A stretch of DNA of 64,000 nt from Strix aluco (GCF_031877795.1 NC_133941.1:23722251-23786250); one strand, 5' to 3'. Shown: positions 32,211 through 43,341, counted from the first letter of the stretch. The notes: generated by a model from the letters alone, not told the origin. Numbers and translations are program-made.

Positions 32211-33651
32211 CACGGGGCTCTGTGACCTCACAGCCCTGCTCTGATGTCACGGCCCCACTGTGACCTCACGGCCGGGCGAGGCTGCGTGGGGATGGCTCTC
32301 GGGGTGCTCGAGGAGAGCCGCCGGAGCGATGCCGGGGGAGCTGCCCCCCAGGGAGGGGAGCTCGTCCCCTCGGGCAGCTCTGTCCTGTTTTCCGGGCACT
32401 GTCACGGGGCGGCGAGGAGCTCACAGCCCCCCAGAGCAGCAGGACAGCACAGCCAAGGGCTGCCTGACCTCCTCGGGTGCCCCATCTGCAGAGCGGGCGG
32501 GCAGGGGGGGCAAGTGCCGGGCGTCAAACGGCCTCGGGGGGGTCCCAGGGCGAGGAGGGCCTAGTCCCGGGAGGGGTGGGGGGTGTCCCAGTCCCGGGGG
32601 AAGGGCCCCGGCCGGGGAATCCCGCGCCCGCCCCTGGCCCGGGCGACGCGGGCGCCAGACCCTGGCGGGGCGTGTCCTGGGTGACCGGGCGGGGCCCGCA
32701 GCGGCCGCTCCTGCGGTTGGACGGGGCGTCCGGGGGCGGTGGCGTGGCCTGCCCGTAGCCGGGGCCCCGGCGGGGTCGAGGTCTCGCAGAGGAGCGGCGC
32801 CGGGCCTCGTCGGGGGCGGGGCCAGCGCTGGCCGCTCCTGCGCTCTTCTGCCCCGCCCCGGCCCCGTTTTCCCGCGCCGGGGCAAAGAGGGGCTGGGAGA
32901 CCCCGGCGGGGCGCGGGGCGTGACACCAGGTAGTAACGAAGCGGCTTTATTGCCGCGGGGCGGTGAGCACAGTGCCTGCCGGGGGGGGGACGACACCCAC
33001 GCATTTGGGGGGCCCCCGGAGCTGGGCAGGGGGACTGTGCCTCCCCTGAGGTGACACGGGGGGGATTGCGGGGAGCGGCGGGACACGGCGAGAAGACTGG
33101 GGGAGACCGGGAGAAACCTGGGGGGCCCCGAGGGGATGAAGCTGGAGCGGGGGACCCCCAGCAAGATTTTGGGGACCCCAAGGGGACCCAGCAGCACTGG
33201 AGGAAGATGGGGGCACCCCAGCAGGGACTCAGGGGGACCTCCAGGGACTTTGGGGACCCCAGGGGGACTCCAAGGGACAGTAGGGAGCCCGAAGGGGAAC
33301 ACGTGGGATCAGGGGGACGCTGGGTCCCAGCGGGGCAGCACATGGGGGACCCCAGGGGGGCCCCGCGACACATTGGGGACCCCGGGGTGACTGGTGGGGA
33401 CCCCGAGAGGAATGGGCAGGACCAGGGAGACCACAGGGCACAGCAGGGTGACCCGGGGGAAGCCAGCAGGACACTCTGGGGGTGACCCAGGGGGATACTG
33501 GGAACCCCGGAGGTGCCAGAGAGCATTTGGGGGACCCTGGGCTGACCCGAGAGGACATGTGGGGGGATCCAGGGCTGACGCAGGGGGACACTGGGGATCA
33601 CGGGGGCACAGGGGACAACGGGACAGGTTGGGGGGGCTTTGTTAGCCCTAA
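32211..33651. repeat. CpG-rich block and G-rich minisatellite, unit 3
   Basis: Copy of 6,000-7,440 (CpG block to 33,051, minisatellite 33,052-33,651). I saw no length change in the minisatellite between units. Confidence 0.75.
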
Positions 33652-33769
33652 CGAGGCCGGGGGAGGGGCTTGAGGGGCATCCCTGTCACCGCTGCCACCC
33701 CCATCTCCCCCGCACGCACTGCATGGTGGCCCGCTTGGATGCCGTCCCCTGCCGCCTGGCTGCCGACCC

Positions 33770-34221
33770 TGTGAAGAATATGGTGGTGATTCGTGTTAAA
33801 ATACGATGACTTTGTTAAGAGTTTACCATGTACATAAGTTAAAGGAGATTGGTCCTAGTTTTATGGTTAAAAGGGGTTTGGAGGTTTTTTTCCTCAGTGA
33901 CAGATGCTAAGCAGGTGGAAAATTGCTGGCGGGACCCCTGTCAGAAGACCCCAGCAACACCGGATTGCGCAGGTGAAATATGATTGGAGGAATCCCTGCC
34001 AGGAGCCCCGGCAACACCAGAAAGCCCGGGAAAGTTTGAGGGACCCCGCTGCGCATGTGAAGATGGGACTATGAAAGAGAGTGACGCAGCACCACCCGGT
34101 GCTCGTCGGTGCGGAGCGGGAAGCCCCCCGTGCCCCCCGGCGTGTCAGATTTTTTTTACTTGTTCTTATTGCAAATAAATTTATAAAAGATATTTTCGGC
34201 TCTGCCTCGGCATTTATAACA
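33770..34221 (+). repeat. 5' LTR of the provirus
   Basis: TGTGAAG to TATAACA, 452 bp, with AATAAA near its 3' end. One base differs from the unit 1 solo LTR in the stretches I compared (GTGCGGAG against GTGTGGAG). Confidence 0.95.
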
Positions 34222-34224
34222 ATT

Positions 34225-34242
34225 TGGTGACCCCGACGTGAT
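34225..34242 (+). promoter_or_regulatory. Primer-binding site, tRNA-Trp type
   Basis: TGGTGACCCCGACGTGAT begins three bases after the LTR. It is the complement expected for the 3' end of tRNA-Trp, the primer used by avian alpharetroviruses and by some class I elements. Confidence 0.85.
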
Positions 34243-34693
34243 ACTTCGGGACCCGTGGAGTGTTGGTTTTCAGGGGAGGCGCCCCACCTTATAGGTGGCC
34301 CCTGGACTCCGGTACTTCCTCGGACCGACAGTATCACAAACACAAGGCAATAAGAACAAGCGAAAGAAAAGCGAAATCCCCAGACGACACTCCCCGGAGA
34401 TTCCCCGCGAAGGATCCAGGCGAAGACCTCGGACTGTGAGTGACACCTGGTGCGGGAGGGGTGACTTTCTGCCTGAGTGAGTGCGGTGTGACTGAGACGT
34501 GACACTGTCACGAAGCGAGTGCGGAGCCTGTGTAGCCGCGTTTCCAGAGTCTCGCGAGAGGCCTGGCTGGCGAAGGGGCGAAGCGAAAGAAAAAAAAAAA
34601 AAAGGTTTGAAAGGACTCAGGCCAGGGTTTTCAGGATAGGCATTATCCTAGGGTTTACGGGATCAGTCTTACCTCAGGACGCCGGCAAAGACT
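34243..34693 (+). other. Proviral leader
   Basis: Untranslated leader of about 450 bp. A splice-donor-like CTGTGAGTG at about 34,434-34,442 could serve the env mRNA. An A-run of about 17 lies near 34,588-34,604. Confidence 0.5.
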
Positions 34694-35863
34694 ATGGGCC
34701 AGAAAGGGAGTAAATCCCGCGGCTCGGGGAACCCACGGAGAGGTTCCCAGAGAGGGAGCGATTTGCCCGACACTTCTCAGGACAGTCCCCTGGGTTGTAT
34801 GCTAAAGAATTGGTATAATTGGCCTGAAACAAAAGGAAAAAGTAAATTAAAAATGATTCAGTATTGCATGGTCGAGTGGACTAAAGAACCTATCAAATCT
34901 GATCATTTATTTTGGCCAAAATTTGGAACTACTGACGATTGGACGTCAGGCATTAAATTCATATGTAAGCAATAAAAAACCTTATAATCAAGAAGAATGT
35001 AACTATGCTCAGGTGTGGAGAGGTTCCCGAATAACCTCAAAAATCCTATTACTAAAGAATAAAAACACTAATAAGAAAACTTTCAAAGAAAAAGAATGGG
35101 AACCTTTGGAAAATCTTCCTCCTCCTCATGAGGGAAGCTCAGAGGATGAGGAACCAAAGCCTACCGCTCCTTCCCCTCCACCAGCTAGCAGAACCAGTGT
35201 AACCAAGAAAAACCGAAACAATTAAAAAATTGTGGAGCAGAGGTTTGGGAAGGCGTTGGCGGCGGCGGGCGGCCCCTAGGACCGCGGCACGACCCCGCAC
35301 CAGGACCCGGCCCCCCCGCGTCACCGCAGGGAGGGGGCCCGACGGCGGCTGCACCCCCGCGGGGGCTGCGCCGAGCGCTGCGGTCTGAGCGCGGTGCTGG
35401 AGGAGCCCGGCCGGGGAATAAAGCAGAGAGCGAGCAACAGATTTTACAAATACGTTCGGGGGTAGACCCGACCTCCCCGGTGGGAGAGGCTTTGCTGAAA
35501 ACTCAGTTCGTGGCCAAATCGTGGGGTGATACCAGAGAGAAATTAAAAAAGTTAGATGACTGGCAAGATCAGGGTCTGCAGGAGCTGTTGAGAGAAGCAC
35601 TGAAGGTGTATGTTAGAAGGGACGAAGAAAAGCAGAGAGTGAAGGCGAAAATATTTGTTGCAGCAGTCAGAGAAACTCAGCGGAGAGAGGAGAAGCCTCC
35701 GAGATCTCGCTCTAATGAATCACCTGGAGCGTTAGGTGGTGAAAAGAGAGGGACAGTAATTGGGGAAAACACATCAGCCTGCTATTATTGTGGAAAGAAG
35801 GGACATTTACAACGGAATTGTAGAAAGCGAGAGCGGGATGAAAGGATGTTTAAAGAAGAGTAG
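34694..35863 (+). pseudogene. gag: gag remnant (matrix, Pro-rich region, end of capsid, nucleocapsid)
   Basis: Starts MGQ, a myristoylation-type start usual for gammaretrovirus-like matrix. The matrix frame runs to a stop at 34,975. A +1-shifted frame (34,923-35,225) continues into an acidic, Pro-rich segment (ENLPPPHEG) ending in TAA. Most of the capsid is absent, with a GC-rich segment in its place (35,226-35,430). The first frame then resumes at about 35,430 with the end of capsid and a nucleocapsid carrying one zinc knuckle, CX2CX4HX4C, at 35,780-35,821. It ends at TAG 35,861-35,863. No functional Gag can come from this copy as it stands. Confidence 0.9.
35226..35430 (+). other. GC-rich segment replacing most of capsid
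   Basis: About 200 bp of strongly GC-rich sequence (runs such as GGCGGCGGGCGG) inside an otherwise A-rich gag. It sits where roughly 190 codons of capsid would be expected. It does not resemble retroviral gag and looks like host sequence. Confidence 0.7.
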
Positions 35864-36864
35864 GGGTGTCAGGGGCTCTATTTCCTGGGACAAAGACATC
35901 AGAGGAGCCCTTGATAAAATTGAAATTAGGTCCCCAGGGAGAGGAGTTTGAGTTTTTAGTAGATGTGGGTGCCGAAAAATCAACTGTGAAAAGTATTCCG
36001 AGGGGATGTAAAGTGAAAAAAGAAACTGCTCTAGTAATAGGAGCTAAAGGGGAACCATTTAAAGTACCAGTTGTCGGGGATGTAGAAATAGAATCCCAAC
36101 ACCGTATCGTTATGGGGGATTTATTGTTGCTACCAGAGGCTGAAAATAACCTTCTGGGAAGAGATTTAATTACGGAGTTAAAATTAAAAATAATAGTACA
36201 AGAAAAAGAAATAAAAAATTATACATTAACAGAAAAAGACGAACAACAGATAGATCCCAAAGTTTGGTATACAAAAGGAGAGACTGGAAAACTTGAAATA
36301 AAACCTATTAAAATTAATTTAATTGATCCGGAGACACCAATTCGGATAAAACAATACCCCATTCCCCTAAAGGGCCGAGAGGGGTTGAAACCAATAATAG
36401 ACGAATTACTAAGTAAAGGCACATTGGAGCCTTGCATGTCTCCACATAATACACCTATTTTACCAGTTTTAAAATCAGACGGATCTTACAGATCGGTGCA
36501 AGATTTAAGGGCTGTGAATCAGCGAACTGTGGCTCGATTCCCTGTGGTAGCAAACCCCTATATGCTACTTAACCAACTATCCCCTGACTATATTTGGTAC
36601 AGTGTCATTGATTTAAAAGATGCATTTTGGTCCTGCCCCCTAGACGAAGGGAGCAGAGACTATTTTGCATTTGAATGGGAAGATCCATTTAATAATAGGA
36701 AGCAACAACTTAGGTGGACAGTACTTCCCCAGGGGTTTACTGAATCACCCAACCTCTTTGGACAGGCATTAGAGAAATTATTGCTGACATTCAAACCATC
36801 CTCAGGAATAAAACTCCTACAATATCTGGACAGACTGAGGATGATGTCAGGACAGGGACTATAG
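35854..36864 (+). pseudogene. pol: pro-pol part 1: protease and reverse transcriptase N-terminal half
   Basis: The frame opens at 35,854, overlaps the gag end by 10 bases and lies in a different frame, unlike simple stop-codon readthrough. The protease has LVDVGA at 35,956-35,973, where the catalytic triplet should be DTG, so the Thr is replaced. The second motif LLGRDL is kept. RT fingers and palm follow, with LPQGFTESP intact, but the catalytic box reads YLDR at 36,823-36,834 instead of YXDD. The frame stops at 36,862-36,864. Both active sites appear dead. Confidence 0.9.
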
Positions 36865-38231
36865 AATTATTGAACTTTCTAGGAGAAAAGGGATTAAAGG
36901 TTTCAAAGTCTAAATTACAGTTTGTAGAAAATGAAGTAAAGTACTTGGGACACTGGCTCAGTAAAGGGGAGAAGAAATTACATCCTGAAAGGATATCAGG
37001 AATATTGTCTTTGTCACCACCCAAAACAAAAAGAGAAATTCGTCAGGTATTAGGATTATTAGGCTACTGCAGACAATGGATAGAAGGATATAGTGAAAAG
37101 GTAAAATTTTTATATGAAAAGCTAGTGTCTGACAGGTTGAAATGGACTGAGGAGGATGAGAATAAGTTTCAGAAACTAAAAGAAACACTGGCTGAGCCTC
37201 CAGTGTTAAGTTTACCAGATGTTAAAAGACCTTTTCAATTATTTATAACTACCTCAAATCAAACTGCTTATGGGGTTCTGCCCCAAGACTGGGCTGGAAG
37301 TAAAAAACCAATTGGATATTTTTCAAAATCGTTAGATCCCGTAAGCAGGGGCTGGCCAACATGCTTACAGTCTTTAGTGGCAGCCGCCTTACTAATTGAG
37401 GAGGCACGAAAAGTGACCTTCGGAGCCAATATTACAGTGTTTTCTCCTCATGATGTGCGTAGCGTACTACAACAAAAAGCTGAGAAATGGCCCACTGATA
37501 GTTGACTATTGAGGTATGAGACTATCCTAATAGAAGCACCAGAATTAGAACTGAGAGTAACCGGTGCTCAGAACCCTGCTCAATTTTTATATGGGGATCC
37601 TAGAGGTGAATTGAGTCACGACTGCATTGAAGCAATAGAATTACAGACCAAGATAAGACCAGATCTAGAAGAAGCCGAATTATCTGAAGGCAAACGGTTG
37701 TTTATAGATGGGTCCTCTAGAGGTGTAGATGGGAAAAGGAAATCAGGATATGCAATAGTCGATGGAACCAAGTTAGTGGTTAAAGAATCAGGCCCTCTCA
37801 GTCCTGCATGGTCAGCTCAAGCATGTGAACTATACACTCTATATCGAGCTCTTGAAATTTTGAAAGACACGAAACGCACTATATATACAGATTCTAAATA
37901 TGCCTTTGGGGTGGTTCACACCTTTGGAAAGATCTGGGAAGAAAGAGGAATGATTAATACTCAGGGAAAAGATCTGGTGCATCAAGAATTGATAGTTCAA
38001 GTGTTGCAGGCATTGAGAGGTCCTGAAGAAATAGCCGTAGTGCACATAAAAGGACATCAAAAAGGAACAGGATATCAAACTAGAGGTAATAATCTAGCAG
38101 ATGAAGGGGCAAAAAAGGCAGCTTTAAGGGAACCAATAAAGCTATATGTAATTGAACAGGAGGTAGGTTATGGGAAAATGTATATAACCCTCAAGAACAA
38201 ACCGAGATTCAGAAGCTGGGGGCTACTATGA
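36865..38231 (+). pseudogene. pol: pol part 2: RT thumb/connection and RNase H
   Basis: Shifted one frame from part 1. The first piece to 37,505 is RT thumb and connection (LGHWLSKG, LGLLGYCRQW). A single in-frame TGA (37,503-37,505), plausibly a former Trp, interrupts it. The second piece carries RNase H with the expected acidic residues: FIDGSS, ACELYTL, YTDSKYAF, and the Asp of NNLADEGA. The frame ends at 38,231, where integrase starts four bases earlier in another frame, so a further indel lies here. Confidence 0.9.
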
Positions 38232-39316
38232 TAGATGGGAAATGGATTCTTCCAGACAAGAGGGAAATACTACCTAAAGGATATACTAGAAGAATAATAA
38301 ATAGATTACACCAAAGCACTCATTGGGGCACTAAGGCTTTAAGTGATCATTTCCTAAGGCATTTTGGTTGTATTGGAATGTATGAAATTGCGAAACAAGC
38401 TACTTATGGTTGTTTAACATGTCAAAAAATTAACAAAAGAACTATGAGACAGGCCGCAGCTGGTGGAAGGAAAACAGCTTATCGACCTTTTGAAAGGATC
38501 CAAGTAGATTTTACAGAACTACCAAAAGTTGGGAGGTACAGATACTTACTGGTAATGGTGGATCAGTTAACTCACTGGGTAGAGGCATTTCCTACCACCA
38601 GAGCGACTGCTCAATCAGTAGCTAAAATATTGCTAGAACAAATTATACCACGATTTGGAATTATAAAAGTATTTGATTCGGATCAGGGTACTCATTTTAC
38701 ATCTAAAATTATAAAATTAATTACAGAAGCCCTAGGCATTACTTGGGAATATCACACTCCATGGCATCCACAAAGTTCTGGACGGGTAGAGCGAATGAAT
38801 CGGACCTTGAAACAACAGTTATCTAAATTAATGATAGAAACCAAACTCTCATGGATTAAATGCCTACCCTTAGCCCTACTTCATATTAGGACTATGCCAA
38901 ACTCGGAGACAGGCCTCTCGCCTTTTGAAATGTTATATGGAATGCCATATTCCCACGGTATGCCTCTGGGGCATCCACTGATAGAAGACGTAACGATTCA
39001 ACAATACATTAAAACTATTGAGAAAAATCTAAAAGAATTAAGAATGAAGGGAATATTGGCCCAGACGACTCCTTTAGGGTTTGCAGTGCATAAAATACAA
39101 CCTGGAGATAAAGTAATGATTAAAACCTGGAAGGAGGAAGGCTTATCTCGTAGGTGGGAAGGACCATTCCTGGTATTGACTGCGGAGACAGCTGTAAGAA
39201 CTGCTGAAAGAGGATGGACTCGTATTTCCAGGATGAAAGGACCAGTCACAGGTGAATCAAATTGGAAGATCGAGTCAACGCCTGGAGATTTGAAGCTCCG
39301 AATGCAACGGAGTTAA
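38228..39316 (+). CDS. pol: pol part 3: integrase, uninterrupted open frame
   Basis: 362 codons, without a stop. The N-terminal zinc-binding motif is complete (H28, H32, C62, C65). The catalytic triad is Asp94, Asp152 and Glu188, with the usual 35-residue spacing between the last two. The C-terminal domain carries WEGPFLVL, the GPY/F motif of gammaretroviral and some other integrases. Cut off from the rest of pol by a frameshift, it has no start signal of its own. It is the best-kept part of the provirus. Confidence 0.92.
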   Translation: MIDGKWILPDKREILPKGYTRRIINRLHQSTHWGTKALSDHFLRHFGCIGMYEIAKQATYGCLTCQKINKRTMRQAAAGGRKTAYRPFERIQVDFTELPKVGRYRYLLVMVDQLTHWVEAFPTTRATAQSVAKILLEQIIPRFGIIKVFDSDQGTHFTSKIIKLITEALGITWEYHTPWHPQSSGRVERMNRTLKQQLSKLMIETKLSWIKCLPLALLHIRTMPNSETGLSPFEMLYGMPYSHGMPLGHPLIEDVTIQQYIKTIEKNLKELRMKGILAQTTPLGFAVHKIQPGDKVMIKTWKEEGLSRRWEGPFLVLTAETAVRTAERGWTRISRMKGPVTGESNWKIESTPGDLKLRMQRS

Positions 39317-39624
39317 AATAGGACTGGACTTACCGAGGCAGACAGAGCGACATCAACAGTAGTAAAGATCTTGAATCATCCACATGAACCCTGTGTGTAT
39401 GTATATATGTTAAAAGGTTGTAACATTCACAGGGTTTTTTTTGGTTTTAGACTGTTTTGCATGAAAACATAAGTCAGTTTGTGTAGTTGGACAAAGAAAC
39501 CGAAAGAAAAGGGAAGTAAGAGAGTGAGGGAAAAGCTGAGAGTAAGTCCAAGTGAGGGCAAGACCGGGTTGGCCTCCATTTTTGCTGTTAAGACGACACA
39601 AACCCGACCGTTGGCAGCAACCCA
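39317..39624 (+). other. pol-env spacer with env splice acceptor
   Basis: A strong acceptor, TTTTTTTTGGTTTTAG, ends at 39,450, placed as expected for spliced env mRNA. Confidence 0.6.
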
Positions 39625-40494
39625 ATGGGTCCAGGGATAAACAGAAAAATGTGCCACACCGGACCTCACGATGGCGACTGGCTTTTTCTCCTCATTTTGT
39701 GTGTTGGCCTCGTGATGGCTAAAAAGGGTCAAAACACTACCAGCTTATCTGACCCCTTTGAAGAGAACGAGTTTGTTCTGTTAGCAAAAACTATAAGTAA
39801 AACTCTCAATTTAAGTCATTGCTGGGTTTGTGGGGGACCTTTGGGATTGTCAAGTTGGCCGTGGGTTTCTGTGCCGCTTTCCCCATCACAAATTGTAAGT
39901 AACTATAGTGATGTTAATAATACTACCTGGGAAGATAGTGAAAAATGGCCAGTTCAATTTCCTAACAAGGGTAAATTTTGTCTGAACCGAACTCAGACAG
40001 GAGGAGTTGATGTGGGAGAGAGTAAGTGTCGATGGACACTTACACATAAATTAATTAACAAAGATAGAGGTATCTATATATGGTTGTGGCTTAGTGAACA
40101 AGGACGCAGCAAAGGATTCAAGGGGTTCTGGGCAGACAAAAATGAAACTGAATATGCCAAACTACGAGGAAACAGTTTTTATAATTGAACTTGCGAATGG
40201 AAAAATGACACTGGGTCCTGGTATTGTACTATACGGATAAATAATAATTTAAAGGAAGTTTTTAGCCCTTTGGGTGACAAAAATACGACTTATTTTCAAA
40301 CCCCAAGGACTGCAGAGGGACCGTTTGCCAAAGGTACAAAGGCCAAAAAAGGCCACTATTGGATATGCGGACATACTGCCTACAAACAATTGCCAACGAA
40401 CTGGTCAGGAATTTGTTATATAGGGATTATCCGACCTCTATTTTTCCTTCTTCCAGAGGCGGATGGCCCCCAATTAGGAATAAAACTTATATGA
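39625..40494 (+). pseudogene. env: env surface subunit (SU)
   Basis: Starts with a signal peptide (hydrophobic WLFLLILCVGLVMA). CWVC at residues 66-69 is the CXXC type of gammaretrovirus-like SU. Several N-glycosylation sites follow (NTT, NLS, NYS, NTT, NRT, NET). TGA at 40,186-40,188 interrupts the frame, probably a former Trp codon. The same frame then continues with WICGH, LPTNW and GICYIG to a stop at 40,492-40,494. Confidence 0.9.
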
Positions 40495-40502
40495 TAAATT
40501 AG

Positions 40503-41066
40503 GAAATAAAGAGTATTACCCGTCGTGAGCGATCCATTGATTTCAGAATAGGTGGAACACAAAAGTGGGGGGAAAATGAGTGGCCTCCTGAGAGAATAAT
40601 TAAACACTATGGACCTGCCTCCTGGAACCCTAATGAACCAGTATCAGGGGCAAGAGAACCAATTTATAATTTAAATCGTATAATTAGACTGCAAGCAGTT
40701 TTAGAAATCATTACGAATAAAACTGCTAATGCCATAGATCTTTTGGCTCAACAGATGCGCACTGCGACCCTCCAGCATCGCATGGTCCTGGACTACCTGC
40801 TCGCTGAAGAGGGAGGGGTATGTGGAAAATTAAATGTCTCCAATTGTTGCCTAGAAATAGATGATGTAGGAGAAGTGGTCCTTCAATTGACCACAGATAT
40901 CAGAAAACTGGCTCATGTCCCTGTCCAAACATGGAGTGGCTGGAATGGCGATCTATGGTCCTGGTTACCTGGAGCCCCGTGGGTAAAACAGCTTTTATTT
41001 TACTTGTTGTGTGCATTTGCTGCCCTAATGTTTATACCATGTATGATACCATCCATGTTTTATTAG
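40503..41066 (+). pseudogene. env: env transmembrane subunit (TM)
   Basis: In another frame from SU. A furin-like RRER (40,521-40,532) could be the SU/TM boundary. A heptad-like helix region ([20 protein letters not shown]) leads to [12 protein letters not shown]. The disulfide motif is CX7CC (40,821-40,850), one residue longer than the usual CX6CC, with an NVS glycosylation site inside the loop. A membrane anchor ([15 protein letters not shown]) precedes the stop at 41,064-41,066. No obvious long hydrophobic fusion peptide follows the RRER. Confidence 0.88.
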
Positions 41067-41292
41067 ATTGATTCATTCATTTGTTCAAGGGATGCAAATC
41101 TCTGCGATACCAATGGATCCTGAATTAGCCAAAGGAGGAAAGATACACCCACTAATGATAGTTAAAATAAAGAAAACAGAACACCCAAATCCCATACAAC
41201 AGACCCTAGCACGTTTTGAAACCCAAACACGAATCAATTTAATAAAACAAAAGGCGAGGGATTGTGAAGAATATGGTGGTGATTCGTGTTAA
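41060..41292 (+). pseudogene. env: env cytoplasmic tail, frame-shifted
   Basis: Just after the TM stop, the next frame stays open for about 75 codons into the 3' LTR. It reads a polar tail (ELAKGGKIHPLMIVKIKKT), which fits a former cytoplasmic tail separated by an indel near 41,060. Confidence 0.5.
41247..41261 (+). promoter_or_regulatory. Polypurine tract
   Basis: Purine-rich AACAAAAGGCGAGGGA lies just before the 3' LTR, where plus-strand DNA synthesis would start. Confidence 0.65.
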
Positions 41293-41714
41293 AATACGAT
41301 GACTTTGTTGAGAGTTTACCATGTGCATAAGTTAAAGGAGATTGGTCCTAGTTTTATGGTTAAAAGGGGTTTGGAGGTTTTTTTCCTCAGTGACAGATGC
41401 TAAGCAGGTGGAAAATTGCTGGCGGGACCCCTGTCAGAAGACCCCAGCAACACCGGATTGCGCAGGTGAAATATGATTGGAGGAATCCCTGCCAGGAGCC
41501 CCGGCAACACCAGAAAGCCCGGGAAAGTTTGAGGGACCCCGCTGCGCATGTGAAGATGGGACTATGCAAGAGAGTGACGCAGCACCACCCGGTGCTCGTC
41601 GGTGCGGAGCGGGAAGCCCCCCGTGCCCCCCGGCGTGTCAGATTTTTTTTACTTGTTCTTATTGCAAATAAATTTATAAAAGATATTTTCGGCTCTGCCT
41701 CGGCATTTATAACA
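41263..41714 (+). repeat. 3' LTR of the provirus
   Basis: 452 bp. Differs from the 5' LTR at three places I found: TTGAGAG/TTAAGAG, GTGCATA/GTACATA, TATGCAAG/TATGAAAG. The flank after it is CACC plus a C-run, about six bases shorter than in the solo-LTR units. Confidence 0.95.
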
Positions 41715-42650
41715 CACCCCCCCCCCCCTTCACGTGTTCTCCATCCCCAGGTTCCTCCGCGAGGCTCCCCAAGCCCCCACGTCCCCTCCCCGCCACCGGA
41801 CAGGCTGCACCCACTTCCATCGTATCCCGCCGGACGCCTGAGTCCCTTGGGGGGGGCAGGTGGTCCCCGAGCCCCCTCGCAGGCACCTGCTACTGGCTGT
41901 GCGTGCTGGCTCAGGCCTCGAGGCCCAAGAAGAATTGAGGGGGGGCCCGGACACACCCTCCCCCCCCAACAATAAAAGGCTCCGATGAATTTCCACTTGA
42001 GCCAGCAGAACACGATGATCCCGTTCACGTGTTTCTTCTTGCGGGGTTGTCTCTGTCTCCCCGTGCCCGCTGTCCCCACGGTGTCCCCCCCATCCCACGG
42101 CCACCCTGGGGGTCACGGGGCTGCCATTGGCCGCTGCCCCCTGCGGTGCCACTGCTGGGACCTGCAAGGACACTCGTGTCCCCTGGGGGGGGTGGGTGCG
42201 TGTGGCATTGGGAGGGGGTAACGCTGGGGGGGGGGTGACGGTCCCCACCCGCGGGCTGACAGAGGCGTCTGCAAAGCGGGCTGGGGGGGGCGCAGACACA
42301 CTGTCTGGCATCCGCGGGGCGGCGTGGCCTGCGCGTAGCACTGCCCTTCCTACACCAGCACTCGGGGAGAAAGCGACAGCACCAATAGCTCAGAGACACA
42401 AAAACCCGTCCTCGTCCTCCCTTCCACGGGCCGGCAGAGCCAGTGCCACAGACGGGGCTCAGTCACCGCTTTTTAGACCCATCTGTCTTTGAAAACGGCG
42501 TCTCCTCTTTGAATTCTCCCACCGGCTCCCCATTTCACTGCGTCCCCCTCGAGCCCCTCATTCACACGCTCCCCAATGTTTTTTTTACAAAGCCCCATCT
42601 GCCTTCTGGTCTGCTCTTCAGTCTCACAATGCCATTTCAGTAACTCCTCC
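41715..42650 (+). other. Poly-C tract and non-coding spacer, unit 3
   Basis: Copy of 8,011-8,954 (offset 33,696); no gene recognised. Confidence 0.6.
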
Positions 42651-43341
42651 TGATACCGTAAAAGTCGGTCAGAGAAGAACTCTCTAAAACTCCGAAGTCA
42701 GAGTGTTAGAAAGCAGGCATTCTTTATTTCAGCGCTGGGTGCATGGGGGATCTCTCCACCAAACATGCACACCTTAAGCCAGTGAAACCCCGACTTAAAT
42801 GCAGGTATCTCATACATATCCACGAGGTCTTACAATACAAACATACATATTCATAATGATGTGTAAATAGTCCTAGAATTTTCTGTATTAACAGTGTCTT
42901 CCGTCTTGTCTGAGACGTGATGTGTATCCTTGAGATTGATGTCATCCGCTTACCAACATTGTCATGCTTTCCTCCATCTTATCGAAACGTGATCTGATGC
43001 GCATCCTTGAGCGGTGCCATCTTCCTTGGTTCTCGGTTTGATGTGTGATGCATATCCTTGAATGGGGAGTCATCCTTTGGGTTGCGAATCACAGGTGCCC
43101 CTCGTCTGCAGGGGGGGCTGCAGATGTCCTCCATCTCCGGGTATGCAGATGTCCTCCATCTCCAGGTGTCAGAGGCCCCAGTCCTTTGTCCTTGTTTTAC
43201 AATTCAGAAATGCCTTGCTTTTACAGCTCAGAGATGCCTTGCTTTTACAGCTTAAAGGAATTTTAGTTTAAAGTACAATTTAAGTTTACTATAGCTAACT
43301 ATTTTACAGTTATGCTTCACTTTCTTAATATACCTATATCA
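42651..43341 (-). mobile_element. Reverse solo LTR L3, unit 3
   Basis: Copy of 8,955-9,645 with CTCC on both sides. Confidence 0.85.

Larger units (their letters stand above)
33770..41714 (+). mobile_element. Endogenous retrovirus, 7,945 bp, class I (gammaretrovirus-like), defective
   Basis: Complete architecture: LTR, PBS, gag, pro-RT-RNase H-integrase, env, polypurine tract, LTR. The two 452-bp LTRs differ at about three positions. Pol and env features (one zinc knuckle, GPF motif at the integrase end, SU CXXC, TM with CX7CC) place it with gammaretrovirus-like elements, while the primer site is tRNA-Trp type. Coding regions carry several frameshifts and stops. Units 1, 2 and 4 hold only a solo LTR at the same site. 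Confidence 0.95.

Noticed and set aside
35139..35600. 153-codon minus-strand frame inside gag
   Set aside because: Antisense of the GC-rich segment and neighbouring gag; no supporting signals.
35840..35866. Retroviral -1 slippery site at the gag-pol overlap
   Set aside because: A TTTAAAG heptamer is present but not in the required phase, and the -1 frame meets a TAA there. An indel is a simpler explanation for the frame difference.
33765..41719. Clean target-site duplication for the provirus
   Set aside because: The flanks are GACCC and CACCC (CACAC at the solo copies), beside a C-run. The match is imperfect and not above chance in this context.
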